Assembly (NCBI RefSeq): GCF_000224515.1
Contig: NZ_AGAF01000214.1
Coordinates: 1 to 59,949, forward strand
Length of the DNA: 59,949 bases
DNA from: Desulfosporosinus sp. OT
GTDB taxonomy: Bacteria; Bacillota; Desulfitobacteriia; Desulfitobacteriales; Desulfitobacteriaceae
Reading direction: 5' to 3'
The position numbers and the translations under genes were made by a program. The notes below the pieces were generated by a model. That model did no database searches. It was not told where the DNA came from and worked only from the letters and a program-made list of their open reading frames with translations. Positions within the stretch are counted from its first letter, which is position 1. Every line of letters starts with the position of its first letter. This document shows, in pieces, positions 52,009 to 59,846 of this stretch.

Positions 52009-52066
52009 TTGACCAATCGATCGTTTAGATGTATTCTAAAGAAAAACCCCACCCCCAGGGGGTGGG
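52009..52066 (+). promoter_or_regulatory. Promoter and GC palindrome, site 3 (coiled-coil gene)
   Basis: TTGACC (52009-52014), 17 bases, TATTCT (52032-52037), then the perfect palindrome CCCACCCCC-A-GGGGGTGGG (52048-52066). Same arrangement as sites 1 and 2, here on the plus strand. Confidence 0.6.
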
Positions 52067-52084
52067 AATAAGAAAGAGGGCTGA

Positions 52085-52318
52085 GTGAGCATTATGGAGG
52101 ATTTGTCGAAATTACGTATGGAGGATTTAACCCGACGCTTACGGAAGTTGTCTGAGGAACTCGATGAATTGGAAGAACAAAAAGGCTTTGTTTTAAAGCA
52201 AACTGGGATACATCTCCCTGGTCATGTGGTTAAAAAGTTTGAAGCGGATACGATCGCATTAACGAAGTCTATAGCAGAGTTGAAAGCGGAATTGGAACAA
52301 CGGAAATCTAAACTGTAA
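52085..52318 (+). CDS. Small coiled-coil protein, unknown
   Basis: A 77-residue charged protein, two helices separated by a turn: DLTRRLRKLSEELDELEEQKGF, then a loop TGIHLPGHVVKKFE, then AELKAELEQRKSKL. It is probably an antiparallel hairpin or dimer. The start is GTG at 52085, close behind GAGGG; an ATG at 52094 is the alternative. No family recognised. It shares promoter architecture with the sulfur-redox cluster, so it may be a small regulator or scaffold of that system (inference). Confidence 0.6.
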   Translation: MSIMEDLSKLRMEDLTRRLRKLSEELDELEEQKGFVLKQTGIHLPGHVVKKFEADTIALTKSIAELKAELEQRKSKL

Positions 52319-52333
52319 TAAACAACACTTCGA

Positions 52334-52377
52334 AAACAATAACTGGCCCTCGCAAAAGCGAGGGCCAGTTATTGTTT
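52334..52377. terminator. Bidirectional terminator
   Basis: Perfect 20-bp stem (core ACTGGCCCTCGC) with an AAAA loop; outer A/T tracts give T-runs on both strands. It separates the convergent coiled-coil and mrp genes. Confidence 0.85.
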
Positions 52378-52396
52378 ATGTGTATCCATTTATGAC

Positions 52397-53251
52397 TTAA
52401 GACAAATTCTTAACACTATTCTTCTTAATTTCTTCAGCTAGTCGTTGAGCAATTTGATCAAAAGCCGAGGATTGATAATCTTCAAGTTTACCGTCATCCG
52501 ATAAGGCTGTTAGAACCGGGTCAATCGGAAGCGCTCCCAAGTAGGGAATAGCATTGCGCTGCGCTTCTGCTTGGCCTTTTGGCTTACCAAAAATCTCTAT
52601 CTGCTTTTTGCAATCCGGACATTGCACATACGCCATATTTTCTATCAATCCATAAATTGGAGGTTCATATTTCTGCGCCATTTTGACCGCTTTTCTTACA
52701 ACCATATTCGCTAAAGCCTGAGGACTTGTCACGACAATAGTCCCATTTACGGGCAATGACTGGAATACAGTGATCGGCACATCTCCCGTCCCAGGGGGTA
52801 AGTCAATCAACAGATAATCTAAATCACCCCAAATTACATCCTTCCAAAACTGATTGACAAGTTGAGCAATCATTGGTCCTCGCCATATTACTGGGTCATC
52901 TTCGTTTTCTAACAAAAGATTTAGAGACATTACTTTAATACCAGAACGGCTTTTCGGAGCAATTAGTCCCGCCTCACTGCCATTCGCTTTTCCCTTTACT
53001 CCGAAGATTTTAGGAATACTTGGACCTGTAATGTCAGCATCCAAAATCCCAACTTTATACCCTTGCCTCATCAGACTTATGGCTAACATGCTGGTTACAG
53101 AGGATTTACCAACGCCTCCCTTACCACTCATAACTGCAATGACCTTGTGAATATGGTTTACTTTTTGAGCCTCTGTCATTTTAGGTTCATTAGAACAACT
53201 GTCAGTGGTACAAGTACCCGCTGAGGAACAACTGCTACATGCCTCGCTCAC
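52397..53251 (-). CDS. Mrp/NBP35-family ATPase, copy 1
   Basis: A 284-residue P-loop ATPase for iron-sulfur cluster assembly or delivery. N-terminal Cys-rich tail CSSCSSAGTCTTDSC, deviant Walker A AVMSGKGGVGKSSVTSML (about 40-55), DADITGPSIPKIFG, LLIDLPPGTGDVP and the C-terminal dimer-bridging CxxC in YVQCPDCKK. It is a close paralogue of the gene at 57329-58183, with the same length and about three-quarters of residues shared by eye. GTG start behind GGGAGG. Last gene of the five-gene minus-strand operon. Confidence 0.93.
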   Translation of the reverse strand: MSEACSSCSSAGTCTTDSCSNEPKMTEAQKVNHIHKVIAVMSGKGGVGKSSVTSMLAISLMRQGYKVGILDADITGPSIPKIFGVKGKANGSEAGLIAPKSRSGIKVMSLNLLLENEDDPVIWRGPMIAQLVNQFWKDVIWGDLDYLLIDLPPGTGDVPITVFQSLPVNGTIVVTSPQALANMVVRKAVKMAQKYEPPIYGLIENMAYVQCPDCKKQIEIFGKPKGQAEAQRNAIPYLGALPIDPVLTALSDDGKLEDYQSSAFDQIAQRLAEEIKKNSVKNLS

Positions 53252-53269
53252 ACAAACTACCTCCCTTAC

Positions 53270-53632
53270 TTAGTGATGCCCATGATGTCCATGCTCTTGG
53301 CAGACTGACCCAGTACTCACAAGCGTTCCATTAGCATAAGACTTTGCCACATCAACTACTCTTCCTGAAGCCCCTGTTATCACTCCCAGTCCGACCGAGT
53401 TGATACCTGCGATCATACCACCGCCGATACCACCACAGATGAGCACTTCTACACCATTACGTTTAAACATACTGGCGAGTCCTTCATGCTGATGCGCGAG
53501 TCCTGCTGCGCTTAGAATTTCCACTTTGCGCGCTTCTTGACCCTCGATTTCAAACACGGTGAATTCTGCAGCTCGTCCAAAATGAGCATCTAAGACTTCA
53601 CCGTTCGTTGGAATGGCTATCTTTTTGAACAT
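53270..53632 (-). CDS. NifX/NafY-family Fe-Mo cofactor-binding-like protein, copy 1
   Basis: A 120-residue protein of the dinitrogenase iron-molybdenum cofactor family (NifX, NifB C-terminus, orange protein ORP). It reads IAIPTNGEVLDAHFGRAAEFTVFEI at the start and VEVLICGGIGGGMIAGINSVGLGVITG in the middle, and ends in a His-rich CQEHGHHGHH tail that may bind metal. It precedes mrp copy 1 by 18 bp. No nitrogenase genes are in view, so a metal-cluster role outside nitrogen fixation is more likely. Confidence 0.88.
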   Translation of the reverse strand: MFKKIAIPTNGEVLDAHFGRAAEFTVFEIEGQEARKVEILSAAGLAHQHEGLASMFKRNGVEVLICGGIGGGMIAGINSVGLGVITGASGRVVDVAKSYANGTLVSTGSVCQEHGHHGHH

Positions 53633-53698
53633 ATTTTCTCCTCCTATTTTGAAAACCTATATCTATAATATTCTAAGACCTTTTGTACCTCACCTAGC

Positions 53699-54622
53699 TT
53701 AAGACGATAGCTGTTGACCCCCTGAAGATTCCGTCAATACAGGGGAAATTTTGGCCCAGATCTCACGAATCGCCCTCGCAGCTGGACTTTCATAACGGGT
53801 AATCGGGTACCCCAAAGCGATTGCTTTGGGTACCATCGGATCGAAGGGAATTTTGCCAACTACTGAAACACCCGACTGAGAACAAGCATCCTCAATCTCC
53901 TGTGAGACCTCTATGTTGATATCCCATTTATTTATAATAACTTGTGTTGCAATCCTAAAATGAGCTGTTAATTTTAAGACTCGCTCTAAATCATGCTTTC
54001 CAGACTGAGATGGTTCTGTGACGACAAGTACCTGCTGACAGCCAGTGATGGTGGAAATCACCACACATCCGATCCCCGGAGATCCATCGATTAGCACAGC
54101 CTTGTTCTGGCATCGTGCCTCATCCCTAGCCAAGCGCCGCACTTCCGCCACTAACTTGCCCGAGCCATCCGCAGCTAAATACAACTCCGCATGAGCGAAA
54201 TCTCCCACATTCGTTTCCGACAGAAATACTTTACCGGTTGCCTCTGGGCAAAGCTGAATCGCTTGAGTTGGACAAGCATAAACGCAGGCTGCGCATCCTT
54301 CACAGCGCTTAGAATCAATATAAGGGAAAACGGTCTCTCCCTGAAGACCCTCCACTGCTTGAACTTTCTCTGAGACCGCATCATAGCGACAAACTTCCTC
54401 ACAGCGACCGCAATGAGTACAGTGACTAAGATTGATTCGAGCTGTCTGATTACCAACGTATTCGGCTTCTTTTTTGACATGGTGCGCCAGAACTAAATGT
54501 AAGTTGGGAGCTTCAACATCGCAGTCTGCAACAATCATTTGTTCAGCAAGCTCAGCGAAAGCTGCTGCCACCGTTGTCTTACCGGTCCCCCCCTTACCTG
54601 AAATGATGGCCATCTGCTTCAT
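53699..54622 (-). CDS. MinD-superfamily ATPase with inserted ferredoxin domain
   Basis: A 307-residue protein. The Walker A motif is AIISGKGGTGKTTVAAAF. A two-cluster ferredoxin insert follows (CTHCGRCEEVCRYDA at about 70 and CEGCAACVYACPTQA at about 103), then the MinD core (LIDGSPGIGCVVISTITG, VVTEPSQSGKHDLERVL). Such proteins pair in orp loci, where they are thought to handle metal clusters. The start overlaps the stop of the next upstream gene by four bases (ATGA), so they are translationally coupled. Confidence 0.9.
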   Translation of the reverse strand: MKQMAIISGKGGTGKTTVAAAFAELAEQMIVADCDVEAPNLHLVLAHHVKKEAEYVGNQTARINLSHCTHCGRCEEVCRYDAVSEKVQAVEGLQGETVFPYIDSKRCEGCAACVYACPTQAIQLCPEATGKVFLSETNVGDFAHAELYLAADGSGKLVAEVRRLARDEARCQNKAVLIDGSPGIGCVVISTITGCQQVLVVTEPSQSGKHDLERVLKLTAHFRIATQVIINKWDINIEVSQEIEDACSQSGVSVVGKIPFDPMVPKAIALGYPITRYESPAARAIREIWAKISPVLTESSGGQQLSS

Positions 54623-55494
54623 ATTATTTCCCCCTCGGTTTTCCTCTGCTTGACCTCAGTTACAATCCGCTCGCCCAGCGTCTTGAATAAGTCATTCCAC
54701 TTGCGATCTTGCATCAAGGATTGGCCTCGGGAATAGATTTTTGCAATTTCCAAATCAAAAGGAATACTACCTAAGAGGGTAATGCCCTCTTGAGCACAGT
54801 ACTCTTGAATCAGGGTACCTTGATCATCTTTATTTTGAATAACCCCAAAATCCAAACCCATTTCACGCATGAGTCCAACAGCAATCTTTAAATCATGCAG
54901 ACCGAAGAGAGTGGGCTCCGTAACTAAAATTGCTAAGTCACTTCCTTCAGCGGAATGGATCACACTGCAAGAACTCCCAGGAGGACAATCAGCTACGATT
55001 ATCTCCTCCAAACTTGAAGAATGTTCCTTCTCCCTGCGATGCAAACCTCTAATCACTGGGCCAGCAAGGGATTCACCTTCTTTTAGGACACCTTGTAAGC
55101 ATAGCAGACCGTCTCGTTCTCCCTCGTCAATTTTCCCAAGTGGCCGTTCCACTTCATCCACCGCCCCAACAGGACAAACGATGCCGCAGGTTCCACAGCC
55201 GTGACAAAGTTCTGGAAAAACCAAAACTTTTCCTCCGACAACAGCTAAGGCATGATATTGGCAAGCCTCGCTGCACTTTCCACAAAAAGTGCACGCTTTA
55301 TTGATTTCTGGATACGGTAAAAAGACTGTTGAGGTGTCTCGTATTTGCGGACGCAAAAATATGAAACCATTCGGTTCTTCCACGTCGTAATCAACATAAG
55401 TTGTTTTTCGATAAGGAGCCCAACTTAGAGCCAAATTCACTGCTACAGTTGTTTTGCCGGTTCCCCCTTTACCACTAAGCACGGCTAACCTCAT
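54619..55494 (-). CDS. MinD-superfamily ATPase with inserted ferredoxin domain
   Basis: A 291-residue paralogue of the next gene. Walker A is AVLSGKGGTGKTTVAVNL, the ferredoxin motifs are CTFCGKCSEACQYHA and CHGCGTCGIVCPVGA, and the MinD switch is IVADCPPGSSCSVIHS. The two ATPases are probably partners in one complex. It is 42 bp behind the NifX-family gene, in the same operon. Confidence 0.9.
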   Translation of the reverse strand: MRLAVLSGKGGTGKTTVAVNLALSWAPYRKTTYVDYDVEEPNGFIFLRPQIRDTSTVFLPYPEINKACTFCGKCSEACQYHALAVVGGKVLVFPELCHGCGTCGIVCPVGAVDEVERPLGKIDEGERDGLLCLQGVLKEGESLAGPVIRGLHRREKEHSSSLEEIIVADCPPGSSCSVIHSAEGSDLAILVTEPTLFGLHDLKIAVGLMREMGLDFGVIQNKDDQGTLIQEYCAQEGITLLGSIPFDLEIAKIYSRGQSLMQDRKWNDLFKTLGERIVTEVKQRKTEGEII

Positions 55495-55536
55495 TCATAT
55501 TCCTCCCTAGACAAGGCCATTCTCAGACCATTCCCT

Positions 55537-55908
55537 CTAACGTTCTCCGGCGTGCGCGGCTCCAGCTTCAGTGATCTGAATCAGGCGCCCCTCTTTCCAA
55601 GCCAAAATAGCCTCGCTAAGTGTCATGTCTTCGCTTGCAGTGTAGGCTGGTATATTCGCTCCGTTGATCACTCGCAGGGCATTAGGACCTAAACTACCCG
55701 TAATTAAAACCTCTACCTTTTCCTTAGCCATATATTCTGCAGCAGCGATACCTGCCCCACCGGTTCCTGATAACGCCGGATTGTCTTTATACTCCGCCGT
55801 GCTCTGTGGATCTTCAGAATCACAAAAAACAAAATACGGGCAACGTCCAAATCGGTCGTCAACAAACTTGTCGAGACCACATCCCCCTGTTGAAATTGCT
55901 ATACGCAT
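55537..55908 (-). CDS. NifX-family protein, divergent copy
   Basis: A 123-residue member of the FeMo-cofactor-binding family. IAISTGGCGLDKFVDDRFGRCPYFVF is the variant of the N-terminus, with two extra Cys, and VEVLITGSLGPNALRVINGANIPAYT the central strand-loop. It lacks the His-rich tail of the other two copies and is the first gene of the operon toward mrp copy 1. The promoter region behind it carries the 35-bp repeat shared with merR. Confidence 0.88.
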   Translation of the reverse strand: MRIAISTGGCGLDKFVDDRFGRCPYFVFCDSEDPQSTAEYKDNPALSGTGGAGIAAAEYMAKEKVEVLITGSLGPNALRVINGANIPAYTASEDMTLSEAILAWKEGRLIQITEAGAAHAGER

Positions 55909-55945
55909 CCTAGTACATCCTTTCTTTAAAGCAAAGTAGCTATTA

Positions 55946-55980
55946 TAATTTAATTTTGCTCAATTATTTTATTGATGTTT
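55946..55980. promoter_or_regulatory. 35-bp repeat upstream of the NifX/MinD/Mrp operon
   Basis: 31 of 35 bases match 56496-56530. It contains the inverted repeat TCAAT-TATTTT-ATTGA. It lies 38 bp before the first gene of the operon; candidate binding site of the adjacent MerR protein. Confidence 0.6.
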
Positions 55981-55994
55981 TAAGCAAAAATTTT

Positions 55995-56411
55995 TTATGT
56001 ATTGCAACCACTACAACCACTGCAGCTCCTTAACATGGCACAGGAATTGCACATTTCTGCCTTATCACTTGCTACGAGACAATAAGTCCCTTCAATCTTC
56101 CAGCAAGCTTTAGATTCATTGACTGGAACAGGACTGTTTTGAGTGGCACCCCCTTTGCAATTTTGCTTATACCAGCAGAAATACATGGAAGTCAAGTGCT
56201 TTACACCAGCGATGTTCAAGCCTTTTTCATTCATAAGATATTTGATAAATTTTAGTCTTCTAACATCATTGCTTGAATATCTCCGTTGATACCCTTTCCG
56301 GTCAGGACGTATAAGGTCATTTCGCTCCCAAACCCTTAGTGTCTCAGGATGTTCTTCCAGCAACTCCGCAACAGTACCAATTGTATATAGTCCTTGGTCT
56401 TCATCAAACAT
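55995..56411 (-). CDS. MerR-family regulator with Cys-rich tail
   Basis: A 138-residue regulator: MerR HTH (YTIGTVAELLEEHPETLRVWERNDLIRPDR, about residues 8-37), QRRYSSNDVRRLKFIKYLMNEKGLNIAGVKHL like HspR/GlnR-type members, then a tail with many Cys (FCWYKQNC, ACWKIEGTYC, CNSCAMLRSCSGCSGC), which should bind an iron-sulfur cluster or zinc. ATG at 56411 follows GGATGG. The tail suggests sensing of redox or metal-cluster state, and the shared 35-bp element suggests it controls itself and the ORP-like operon. Confidence 0.82.
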   Translation of the reverse strand: MFDEDQGLYTIGTVAELLEEHPETLRVWERNDLIRPDRKGYQRRYSSNDVRRLKFIKYLMNEKGLNIAGVKHLTSMYFCWYKQNCKGGATQNSPVPVNESKACWKIEGTYCLVASDKAEMCNSCAMLRSCSGCSGCNT

Positions 56412-56426
56412 AGTTTTACCATCCAA

Positions 56427-56762
56427 ACTATTTATTTATCTAGGATATACGCTCACTCTCTCTTGAATGATTAATATGTAATTTATTATATATTGTAATT
56501 TAATATATTTCAATTATTTTATTGATGTTTGGAAACGTTTTCCGACATTAATCTGGTACCTTCTCCTTATCTGCTTGGTTGTGGTGAAGCATTCATGTAT
56601 AATCAATATAACTTGCTGATTTGCCAATTCTGGCAAGAGTTGGTTCTCTATCTATTGCTTTGATGTTCATTTCAAGGTTGTTTCTCTACTTCGACCGAAT
56701 CCTCTACTCGGACAGTACCTCAGCAACCATTTTTCGGTTAATGCAAAAAGGTGGTATCGTTT
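56427..56762. other. Intergenic region between merR and HAD genes
   Basis: About 340 bp, very AT-rich from 56460 to 56530, with the merR promoter, the second copy of the 35-bp repeat, and the start region of the HAD gene. No further gene is seen. Confidence 0.4.
56485..56530 (-). promoter_or_regulatory. merR promoter with 35-bp repeat, copy 2
   Basis: Minus strand: TTGAAA (complement 56508-56513), 17 bases, TATAAT (56485-56490). The repeat copy (56496-56530), with TCAAT-N6-ATTGA, overlaps the -35. Confidence 0.6.
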
Positions 56763-57233
56763 ATGATTCAAGTGACTATTCCGGGCAAAGGGACCATGAC
56801 CTTAAAAGTATTGGTCTTAGATTATAACGGGACGTTAGCCTTAGATGGAAAAATGTTTGAATCCGTTAAAGATAATCTCCTTCAGTTGTCATCATTTGTT
56901 GAGATCCACATTCTCACGGCGGATACCTACGGTACAGTGGCACGTCAATGTAAAGGATTGCCTGTTGAGGTAAAGGTGTTGGAGAGTTTAGACCATACTA
57001 CCGAGAAAGCAGACTATTTATTGCAGTTTAATAACCAGGAAATTATCGCTATCGGAAACGGCGCTAACGACCAGTTGATGCTAGAACGAGCGCATTTGGG
57101 CATCGCCGTCATCGGGCTCGAGGGGGCCTCAATCCAAACTCTCCTGTCAGCTGATTTGGTTGTAAATAGAATTGAGGACGCCTTCGGCTTGCTCATAGTA
57201 ACCCAACGTCTTAAAGCGACTTTAAGACGTTAA
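56763..57233 (+). CDS. HAD-family phosphatase, soluble P-type-ATPase-like
   Basis: A 156-residue HAD-superfamily protein. The nucleophile motif is VLDYNGTLALDG (the usual second Asp is Asn, as in P-type ATPase-like soluble HADs, COG4087 type), the second motif is HILTADTYGT, and the last is IAIGNGANDQLMLERA. It is probably a small phosphatase of unknown substrate. AAAGGTGG lies upstream of the ATG at 56763; an earlier GTG overlaps it. It converges with mrp copy 2 across the terminator at 57271-57326. Confidence 0.82.
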   Translation: MIQVTIPGKGTMTLKVLVLDYNGTLALDGKMFESVKDNLLQLSSFVEIHILTADTYGTVARQCKGLPVEVKVLESLDHTTEKADYLLQFNNQEIIAIGNGANDQLMLERAHLGIAVIGLEGASIQTLLSADLVVNRIEDAFGLLIVTQRLKATLRR

Positions 57234-57270
57234 AGAATTCGACAAAGTTATCCCATAGCTACATGATTGC

Positions 57271-57326
57271 AAATAAAATAAGGGCCAGGAATATATGCAA
57301 AGAGCAACTCCTGGCCTTACTTTATT
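57271..57326. terminator. Terminator between HAD gene and mrp copy 2
   Basis: AAGGGCCAGGA pairs with TCCTGGCCTT; outer A/T tracts (AAATAAAAT, CTTTATT) extend the pairing and supply T-runs for both strands. Confidence 0.7.
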
Positions 57327-57328
57327 AA

Positions 57329-58183
57329 TTAGGCTAGATTCTTACCGCTGTTCGTTCTAATCTGTTCAGCTAAACGTTTCGCAATTTGATCAAAGGCTGG
57401 GGATTGATAATCTTCAACTTTACCAGCATCTGATAATTCAGCTAAGGCCGGGTCAATCGGAAGTTCTCCCAGGAAAGGAATAGAATTACGCTTTGATTCT
57501 TCCTCTCCTTTTGGTTTCCCGAAAATTTCTATCCTCTTTTTACAATCTGGACATTGAACATACGCCATATTTTCAATCATTCCGTAAATTGGAGGTTCAT
57601 AGTTTCGTACCATTTTAATCGCTTTACGTACAACCATATTCGCTAAAGCTTGCGGACTCGTCACCATAACGACTCCATTAATGGGTAGCGATTGGAATAC
57701 CGTGATCGGTACGTCCCCTGTCCCCGGAGGCATATCGATCAATAGATAATCTAAATCGCCCCAAATTACCTCTGTATAAAACTGATTGACGATTTGCGTA
57801 ATAAGTGGTCCGCGCAATATTACAGGGTCATCTTCTGTTTCGATCATAAGATTCAGAGACATTACTTTAATGCCATCACGGCTTTTCGAAGCAAGGATTC
57901 CAGTTTTACTGACACCCGCTCTTCCTGTCACTCCAAAGATTTTAGGAATACTTGGACCGGTTATGTCAGCGTCTAAAATCCCAACTTTATACCCTTGGCG
58001 CATCAAGCTTACAGCTAACATGCTGGTAACAGAGGACTTACCGACTCCTCCTTTACCACTCATAACAGCAATTACTTTGTCAATATGGCTTGCTTTTTGA
58101 GCATCTGTCAATTTAGGCTCAGTAGAACAACTTTCAGTAGTACATGTTCCTGCTGCAGAACAACTATTACACGCCTCGCTCAC
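57329..58183 (-). CDS. Mrp/NBP35-family ATPase, copy 2
   Basis: A 284-residue paralogue of the 52397-53251 gene, with the same Cys-rich N-terminus (CNSCSAAGTCTTESC), Walker A AVMSGKGGVGKSSVTSML, DADITGPSIPKIFG, LLIDMPPGTGDVP and CxxC near the end (YVQCPDCKKR). GTG start at 58183 follows GGGAGG; an in-frame codon at 58207 overlaps the ribosome site. It belongs to the DUF134-nifX-mrp set and is the downstream member of the duplicated nifX-mrp pair. Confidence 0.93.
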   Translation of the reverse strand: MSEACNSCSAAGTCTTESCSTEPKLTDAQKASHIDKVIAVMSGKGGVGKSSVTSMLAVSLMRQGYKVGILDADITGPSIPKIFGVTGRAGVSKTGILASKSRDGIKVMSLNLMIETEDDPVILRGPLITQIVNQFYTEVIWGDLDYLLIDMPPGTGDVPITVFQSLPINGVVMVTSPQALANMVVRKAIKMVRNYEPPIYGMIENMAYVQCPDCKKRIEIFGKPKGEEESKRNSIPFLGELPIDPALAELSDAGKVEDYQSPAFDQIAKRLAEQIRTNSGKNLA

Positions 58184-58292
58184 GGTACTGCCTCCCTTTC
58201 TAAACAACCCTTTTTCCCTAATGAATAATAGCCAAAATTTATGTTACTCTCCTGATTCTTGTTTGTCAAGTTTGTCCTTCTTGGGTCGCTAC

Positions 58293-58664
58293 TTAATGCT
58301 GATGCCCATGATCATGGTGTTCATGTTCTTGGCAGACAGACCCAGTACTCACGAGCTTTCCTTGGGCATACGCTTGGGCCACATCCACCACATTACCTGA
58401 AGCCCCAGTGACCACAGAAAGCCCTACCGCATGAAGACCATTTATCATGCCTCCTCCGATACCGCCGCAGATAAGCACCTCAACGCCATTGCGTTTAAAC
58501 ATACTCGCAAGTCCTTCATGCTGATGTTGAAGTCCTGTTGCGCTCAACAACTCAACCTTGCGAACTTGGTTACCTTCAATTTCAAACACTGTGAATCCTG
58601 CAGCCCGTCCAAAATGGGCATCTACGACCTCACCATTAGTAGGAATTGCAATCTTTTTAGCCAT
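58293..58664 (-). CDS. NifX-family protein, copy 2
   Basis: A 123-residue paralogue of the 53270-53632 gene: IAIPTNGEVVDAHFGRAAGFTVFEI and VEVLICGGIGGGMINGLHAVGLSVVTG, ending in a His-rich tail (CQEHEHHDHGHQH). The ATG at 58664 follows GGAGGG. It lies about 110 bp upstream of mrp copy 2, further apart than in the other pair. The near-identical central sequence points to recent duplication. Confidence 0.88.
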   Translation of the reverse strand: MAKKIAIPTNGEVVDAHFGRAAGFTVFEIEGNQVRKVELLSATGLQHQHEGLASMFKRNGVEVLICGGIGGGMINGLHAVGLSVVTGASGNVVDVAQAYAQGKLVSTGSVCQEHEHHDHGHQH

Positions 58665-58734
58665 AATTGAACCACCCTCCAATTTTATATCGAGAGCCTT
58701 TTGGCTCCTGATATCCGCCTTAAAATATGTGAAT

Positions 58735-59226
58735 TTAAGAGTTCCCTCCGCAACAACTGCTCTGACCTAGGTTTCTGTGCTGACCGCTACTACAAGTATG
58801 CTTAAGCCCGTTGTCCAGTCTCATCTTTTTCATACTTCCACACTTTGGACAGGCTATCTCGTATCCGTATTTACCGCCAGCAGCACACGGTTCAGCCTCC
58901 CACATTAGCCCGCAATCGACGCACTCAAACACCCTATTTTTTATGACATAGTTACCACCTCGTATTATAATCGGCCTGCCTTCGACTAACGCTGTGGCAA
59001 TTTTCGACCTAGCTGCCCCTAGAATTCGCTGAAATGTTGCTCTTGAAACTCCCATGGATGCTGCACACTCAACTTGATCCAAACCCACTTTGTCTTTAAG
59101 ACGGATCGCCTCTAATTCCTCAAGCTGAATTAATATTTCAGGCCAACGTGACTGTCCCAGTGGAATAAAGGTTTGGCAGACTATTGTATCATCAATTAGA
59201 CCACAACAACGCCGCCTTGACATTGC
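58735..59226 (-). CDS. DUF134-family DNA-binding protein with Cys-rich tail
   Basis: A 163-residue protein. The N-terminal sigma-70-region-4-like HTH is DUF134: MSRRRCCGLIDDT, then QLEELEAIRLKDKVGLDQVECAASMGVSRATFQRIL. A zinc-ribbon-like tail follows, FECVDCGLMWEAEPC and YEIACPKCGSMKKMR, ending CSSGQHRNLGQSSCCGG. DUF134 genes commonly accompany NifX-type cluster-binding proteins. ATG at 59226 is preferred, behind AAAGGG; an upstream start at 59253 is weaker. A perfect palindrome at 59239-59252 lies just upstream. Confidence 0.85.
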   Translation of the reverse strand, partial: AMSRRRCCGLIDDTIVCQTFIPLGQSRWPEILIQLEELEAIRLKDKVGLDQVECAASMGVSRATFQRILGAARSKIATALVEGRPIIIRGGNYVIKNRVFECVDCGLMWEAEPCAAGGKYGYEIACPKCGSMKKMRLDNGLKHTCSSGQHRNLGQSSCCGGNS

Positions 59227-59238
59227 ATCAGCCCTTTC

Positions 59239-59252
59239 TGAGCATATGCTCA
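59239..59252. promoter_or_regulatory. Perfect palindrome upstream of the DUF134 gene
   Basis: TGAGCATATGCTCA, 14 bp, perfect. It lies 13-26 bp before the chosen start, a good place for an autoregulatory operator. Confidence 0.55.
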
Positions 59253-59336
59253 TTTAAATTATATCCAACATTGTCCAGAAAATCAAGTTTAAACAGAAAG
59301 TATGGAACGATAAGCTATGCTTTCTGACTAATATAT

Positions 59337-59366
59337 AAAGCCCTATCCAGTCGTGGATAGAGCTTT
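59337..59366 (-). terminator. Terminator behind the last gene
   Basis: AAAGCTCTATCCA/TGGATAGGGCTTT (one G-U pair) with a CGAC loop, and T-rich DNA behind it on the minus strand. Confidence 0.7.
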
Positions 59367-59480
59367 GAACTTTATAAAAAGATTCATCAGCGCACCGCTT
59401 ACTTAATCGCAAGTGTGAAACAAGGCCCTTAATAACTGATTAATGATTCGGCATCGCTAAACCTAGCTGATTTTTCATGA

Positions 59481-59846
59481 TTAAAAACACACTAAATATA
59501 TTTCGTTTCCAATTTTCTGACCTTTGACCAATTCACAGTGGCGTAGGGTAGCAAATTGATTTTCCAATTCCCAAGCTGGTAATTTAAAGTAGTCCACAAG
59601 TTCCTGCTTTGTAGCTTTACCATTGTCCTGGATATAAGTATAAAGTTTCTTTTGTAAATCGGTAAGGCCTTCTGTTCCTTTTAAACCTAATGATTCTCTA
59701 TGAGCTTTTGCAGAATGCACCGCTGCTACATCGCATGTTTTAGGGGGTTGCATCGCTCCTATATAACAGTCCTCACAAAGCGTTTTGCCTCGATGGTCAT
59801 AACTTTCTCCTTCAGGGATATGTTCTTGACATCTTTCGCAATTCAT
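59481..59846 (-). CDS. Zinc-ribbon / winged-helix protein, unknown
   Basis: A 121-residue protein. The N-terminus has a LIM/zinc-ribbon-like site, MNCERCQEHIPEG and LCEDCYIGAM. The C-terminal 60 residues look like a winged helix (LTDLQKKLYTYIQDNGKATKQ, YFKLPAWELENQFATLRHCELV). GGAGG is 7 bases before the ATG. It may be a small DNA-binding or redox regulator; no family name is certain. The terminator at 59337-59366 lies downstream. Confidence 0.65.
   Translation of the reverse strand: MNCERCQEHIPEGESYDHRGKTLCEDCYIGAMQPPKTCDVAAVHSAKAHRESLGLKGTEGLTDLQKKLYTYIQDNGKATKQELVDYFKLPAWELENQFATLRHCELVKGQKIGNEIYLVCF

Larger units (their letters stand above)
51655..52084. other. Divergent promoter region
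   Basis: About 430 bp between the FAD/Fe-S gene and the coiled-coil gene. It contains two promoter/palindrome units (51795-51857 minus, 52009-52066 plus) facing away from each other. A frame on the minus strand, 51681-51842, lacking a start, ends ITCPKCDGIRVEPSVNL and may be a gene relic. Confidence 0.5.

Noticed and set aside
51843-52052. 69-codon frame on the minus strand
   Set aside because: It runs across two promoter units, has no ribosome site and resembles no protein.
56621-56827. 68-codon plus-strand frame upstream of the HAD gene
   Set aside because: It ends inside the HAD gene in another frame and shows no motif or ribosome site.
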